From contig NZ_JAOQNK010000001.1 in the NCBI RefSeq assembly GCF_025961315.1, positions 1,674,001-1,738,000 of the forward strand: 64,000 bases of DNA, given 5' to 3'. This stretch comes from Sphingobacterium kitahiroshimense (GTDB lineage: Bacteria; Bacteroidota; Bacteroidia; Sphingobacteriales; Sphingobacteriaceae). The translations under genes and the position numbers were made by a program. The number at the start of each line of letters is the position of its first letter. The stretch's first letter is position 1. Under the pieces are notes generated by a model that saw nothing but the letters and a program-made list of their open reading frames with translations, ran no database searches and was not told the DNA's origin. Shown piece after piece: positions 61,720 to 64,000 of the stretch.

Positions 61720-62042
61720 ACTACATGACAAAGATGAGATCTACCTACTGCAGCTTAACTGCGCAATAAAAATCAACAATATAAAAAACTGAAAATCAAA
61801 ACAATAAAATATTTAAGATCAAAATAAACCAAGTCGAATCGCAATAGCTACGCAACTTCATTGCGCAGGAATATAAATCATTTATTCTCTATCTCTCAAG
61901 CTACTGTATAAGAAAAATTAGAGATAAAGTTCCAAGCTATAGTTTAGAGCACGGTTATTACCATAATTATGAGCAATTGTGAAATTGTTGCCAAGCGCAC
62001 TATTCACTTCATAATAAGTAAAAAGTTGCTACATTTGTCTCA
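61720..62042. other. Divergent intergenic region
   Basis: About 320 bases between divergent genes. CTGCGCAAT (61759-61767) and ATTGCGCAG (61860-61868) form a widely spaced inverted pair. TACATTTG at 62030-62037 is a -7 box only 5 bases before the GTG at 62043. There is no open frame. Confidence 0.4.
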
Positions 62043-62423
62043 GTGAAAAATTTTTCAATCTTATTGATATTATCAATTTATTTGTTTTCAACAACTGAAC
62101 TGATTCAATTGTTGAAAATTCCTGTATTAATTTCTCATTGTATAGAACATAAAAATAACAACAGTAAACTGACGTTTGTACAATTCTTAAATGATCATTA
62201 TAATATTCCTGTAAAAGATAATGACCGGGATACAGATGAAAAACTTCCTTTTGTAAAACATGTCAATTTTTTAAACATCACAGCAATTTCTTCTACCGTG
62301 TCATCGGAAGTACCATTAATGACATCAAGCATATTCTTTGAGAAAAAGCTGTTATTTTACCCTGATCAGTATTACTTAAATACTTATACCTGCCATATTT
62401 GGCAACCTCCAAAAATTTCTTAA
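62043..62423 (+). CDS. Small secreted protein preceding metal-transport genes
   Basis: The frame starts at GTG 62043; no nearby ATG serves better. The product of 126 residues has a hydrophobic start (FSILLILSIYLFSTTEL), then KIPVLISHCIEHKNNNSKLT, FVQFLNDHYNIPVKDNDRD and the tail TYTCHIWQPPKIS. In Bacteroidota, proteins of this kind with the H-C-x-E-H segment and a DHY motif often precede cation-efflux genes. Here a CDF exporter follows after 167 bases, which supports a metal-related role. A His/Cys/Asp-rich mature part could bind metal. No catalytic motif is visible. Confidence 0.65.
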   Translation: MKNFSILLILSIYLFSTTELIQLLKIPVLISHCIEHKNNNSKLTFVQFLNDHYNIPVKDNDRDTDEKLPFVKHVNFLNITAISSTVSSEVPLMTSSIFFEKKLLFYPDQYYLNTYTCHIWQPPKIS

Positions 62424-62590
62424 TTATTTTCATTTTTTTTATCCTTTATCTGTATTCATTTGTTGTTAGTTAAAACAGCATTTGGTTACGATCTGGATTT
62501 CTTTAATAACCTTTGCTGGTCATGCAAATTCGTGGTTATTGGGGAAACATTTCTATATTCTAATTGAATTGACGCTTAAAAAACAATAAA

Positions 62591-63457
62591 ATGTCAAATG
62601 AACAAACGGCAATAAAAGCAACCTACTTTAGTATAATTGGAAATTTTTTACTGGCGCTCTTAAAATGGTTAGCTGGTTATTTTGGAAATTCATACGCGCT
62701 TATTGCAGATGCAATTGAATCTACAGCAGATATATTTTCCTCTTTTTTGGTTTTACTTGGATTAAAATATGCAAAGAGGCCGGCAGATGAAAACCATCCT
62801 TACGGACATGGGCGCATTGAACCACTTGTAACATTTGTCGTAGTGGGCTTTTTAATTATTTCAGCGACAATCATTGCTTACGAAAGCATTCAAAATATTC
62901 GCACCCCTCATGAGTTGCCCAAACCATGGACTTTATTCGTCCTATTGGCGATCATTATCTGGAAGGAAGTTTCTTTTAGGGTTGTCATTAAAAAAAGTAA
63001 AGAAACTGGAAGCTCTTCATTACGAGCCGACGCATGGCACCACCGAAGTGATGCGATCACTTCTGTAGCAGCCTTTATCGGCATATCAATCGCTTTGATT
63101 TTAGGAAAGGGCTATGAGAGTGCCGATGACTTTGCGGCGCTATTTGCTTCGGGATTTATACTTTACAATTGCTATCTTATCTTTCGCCCTGCCTTGGGAG
63201 AGATCATGGATGAAAACCTTTACGATGATTTAATCGCTGAGATACGTATCAACGCCGTAAAGGTAGATGGTATCTTGGGTACAGAGAAATGCTTTGTTCG
63301 TAAATTAGGTACAAAACATCTGGTTGATTTACATGCAATTGTTAGTGGTGATATCTCAGTAAAAGAGGGCCATCAATTAGCACATAAACTTCAGGACTAT
63401 CTGCAAAAAAAAATGCCCCAACTGGGAAACATTTTAATACATATTGAACCAGATTAA
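62591..63457 (+). CDS. Cation diffusion facilitator (CDF) metal exporter
   Basis: The 288-residue protein has six membrane segments in the first two-thirds. Metal-site residues occur in ALIADAIESTADIFSSFLVL (D-x-x-x-x-x-x-D) and DAWHHRSDAITSVAAFIGI (H-x-x-x-D), the two conserved CDF pairs. The motif HPYGHGRIEPL is present between segments 2 and 3. The C-terminal cytoplasmic domain (about 205-288), with LVDLHAIVSGDISVKEGHQL, ends in the ferredoxin-like fold that binds regulatory metal. Such proteins export zinc, iron or related divalent cations by proton antiport. The exact metal is not determined. Confidence 0.93.
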   Translation: MSNEQTAIKATYFSIIGNFLLALLKWLAGYFGNSYALIADAIESTADIFSSFLVLLGLKYAKRPADENHPYGHGRIEPLVTFVVVGFLIISATIIAYESIQNIRTPHELPKPWTLFVLLAIIIWKEVSFRVVIKKSKETGSSSLRADAWHHRSDAITSVAAFIGISIALILGKGYESADDFAALFASGFILYNCYLIFRPALGEIMDENLYDDLIAEIRINAVKVDGILGTEKCFVRKLGTKHLVDLHAIVSGDISVKEGHQLAHKLQDYLQKKMPQLGNILIHIEPD

Positions 63458-63626
63458 CGCTGGCAGTCTGAAAGAACAATCTAAAGGTCCTATGAATTCA
63501 TTAAAAACTAGAAACAACTGGATTGAGCGACACGTAAATCAAAGATGATATTTAATATCTTAAACGAAGATTTAAAGATTTCCTACCTGGGTGTTTGTTC
63601 ATTACTTTCACCTCATTGAAAGCAGA

Positions 63627-63655
63627 TTTATAGATAAAAATCATTAATCTATAAA
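63627..63655 (+). terminator. Hairpin after the CDF gene
   Basis: TTTATAGAT and ATCTATAAA form a perfect 9-base stem around an 11-base loop, 170 bases after the CDF stop and 60 before the next start. It is AT-rich and weak but is the only hairpin in the gap. Confidence 0.4.
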
Positions 63656-63714
63656 ACTGTTCGTGTTGTTCCTATCCTATATTTTGATTCATTTAATATT
63701 CTTAAATTTAGGTT

Positions 63715-64000
63715 ATGGAACTAAATAAAGCATTTCAACACATTACAGAAGATTTCATCTCGCTACTTGATTCTTTAGATGAAAATGAACTGAATACGAA
63801 ACCTAAAGCTGACGATTGGTCGCCTGGACAAATCGGCGATCATATATTGAAATCTTATGCTTCAGCAGAAGTCATGAGCGGGCGTACCGAATCGACTCAT
63901 CGGGAACCAGATGAAAAGGTAACAACCATTAAAGATACATTTACGGACTTTACAATACGTATGAAATCTCCTCAAGCGATATTGCCTTCTGAAAAACGAC
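63715..64000 (+). CDS. DinB-family protein (5' part, cut by window end)
   Basis: The ATG at 63715 opens a frame to the window edge (95 codons). The sequence has LDENELNTKPKADDWSPGQI, GDHILKSYASAEVMSG and then a helical region. The W-S-x-G-Q-I-x-D/E-H-I pattern, with the first metal-ligand histidine, is the hallmark of the DinB/YfiT four-helix fold. The remaining ligand histidines would lie beyond the window. These proteins are often thiol-transferases or stress-related metalloproteins. Confidence 0.8.
   Translation, partial: MELNKAFQHITEDFISLLDSLDENELNTKPKADDWSPGQIGDHILKSYASAEVMSGRTESTHREPDEKVTTIKDTFTDFTIRMKSPQAILPSEKR

Noticed and set aside
61759-61868. Widely spaced inverted pair CTGCGCAAT / ATTGCGCAG.
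   Set aside because: A separation of 92 bases makes a hairpin unlikely and the sites are too far apart to call an operator pair without more evidence.
1-64000. CRISPR arrays, rRNA, tRNA and intact insertion sequences.
   Set aside because: No regularly spaced direct repeats, RNA landmarks or intact transposase frames were seen in reading the window.

Overview
The window looks like a chromosomal segment of a Bacteroidota bacterium, most likely family Sphingobacteriaceae (Sphingobacterium or Pedobacter type). The evidence is AT-rich DNA, a complete ECF sigma / FecR / SusC / SusD unit, a GLPGLI-family protein next to a carboxypeptidase-regulatory TonB-like barrel, two LytS/LytTR two-component pairs, many lipoproteins, and -7 boxes of the Bacteroidota TAnnTTTG type. 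I saw no rRNA, convincing tRNA, CRISPR array or intact insertion sequence. All family names below come from reading motifs by eye; no database was searched.

Layout. 0-7 kb: the 5' part of a TetR-like regulator, two lipoproteins, then a LytTR regulator, LytS-type kinase and TonB-dependent-receptor-like barrel on the minus strand. 7-19.7 kb: a housekeeping mix of an HNH remnant, a large TPR protein, GNAT, Nudix, a small ABC unit, alpha/beta hydrolase, YtcJ-type amidohydrolase, flavin reductase-like protein and a GH29 alpha-L-fucosidase. 19.7-22.5 kb: a Crp/Fnr regulator and an MBL hydrolase embedded in decaying DNA, with remnants of an oxidoreductase, an NTF2-like protein and perhaps a tyrosine recombinase. 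22.5-29.4 kb: a coherent plus-strand locus with two paralogous small secreted peptides, a strong hairpin, a GLPGLI protein, an overlapping TonB-like barrel, a TPR sensor kinase and a LytTR regulator. 29.8-32.2 kb: small lipoprotein, DUF6896-like protein, HAD/FCP1-like phosphatase and GNAT.

32.5-39.6 kb: the sigma / anti-sigma / SusC / SusD unit, ending in a 67-nt hairpin and with no glycoside hydrolase attached. 40-48.7 kb: an array of lipoproteins, secreted proteins and SUKH-type proteins resembling an immunity-gene cluster, followed by DUF1398 and DHFR-fold proteins. 48.9-53 kb: secreted alpha/beta hydrolase, an SDR-type reductase with a Crp/Fnr regulator, and a 2-hydroxyacid dehydrogenase homologue lacking its catalytic residues. 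53.2-58.2 kb: a tripartite drug-efflux operon (TolC, HlyD/EmrA, MFS) behind an AraC regulator. 58.4-61.7 kb: a GHKL ATPase facing a pair of RlaP-type nucleotidyltransferases. 62-64 kb: a small secreted protein and a CDF metal exporter, then the start of a DinB-family protein.

The best candidate for an undescribed system is the 22.5-29.4 kb locus. Small two-cysteine secreted peptides appear to be made from a transcript separated by a hairpin from the genes for an outer-membrane barrel, its GLPGLI partner and a dedicated signalling pair. Second are the GHKL/RlaP neighbourhood and the SUKH plus L7/L12-like fusion in the immunity-like array.
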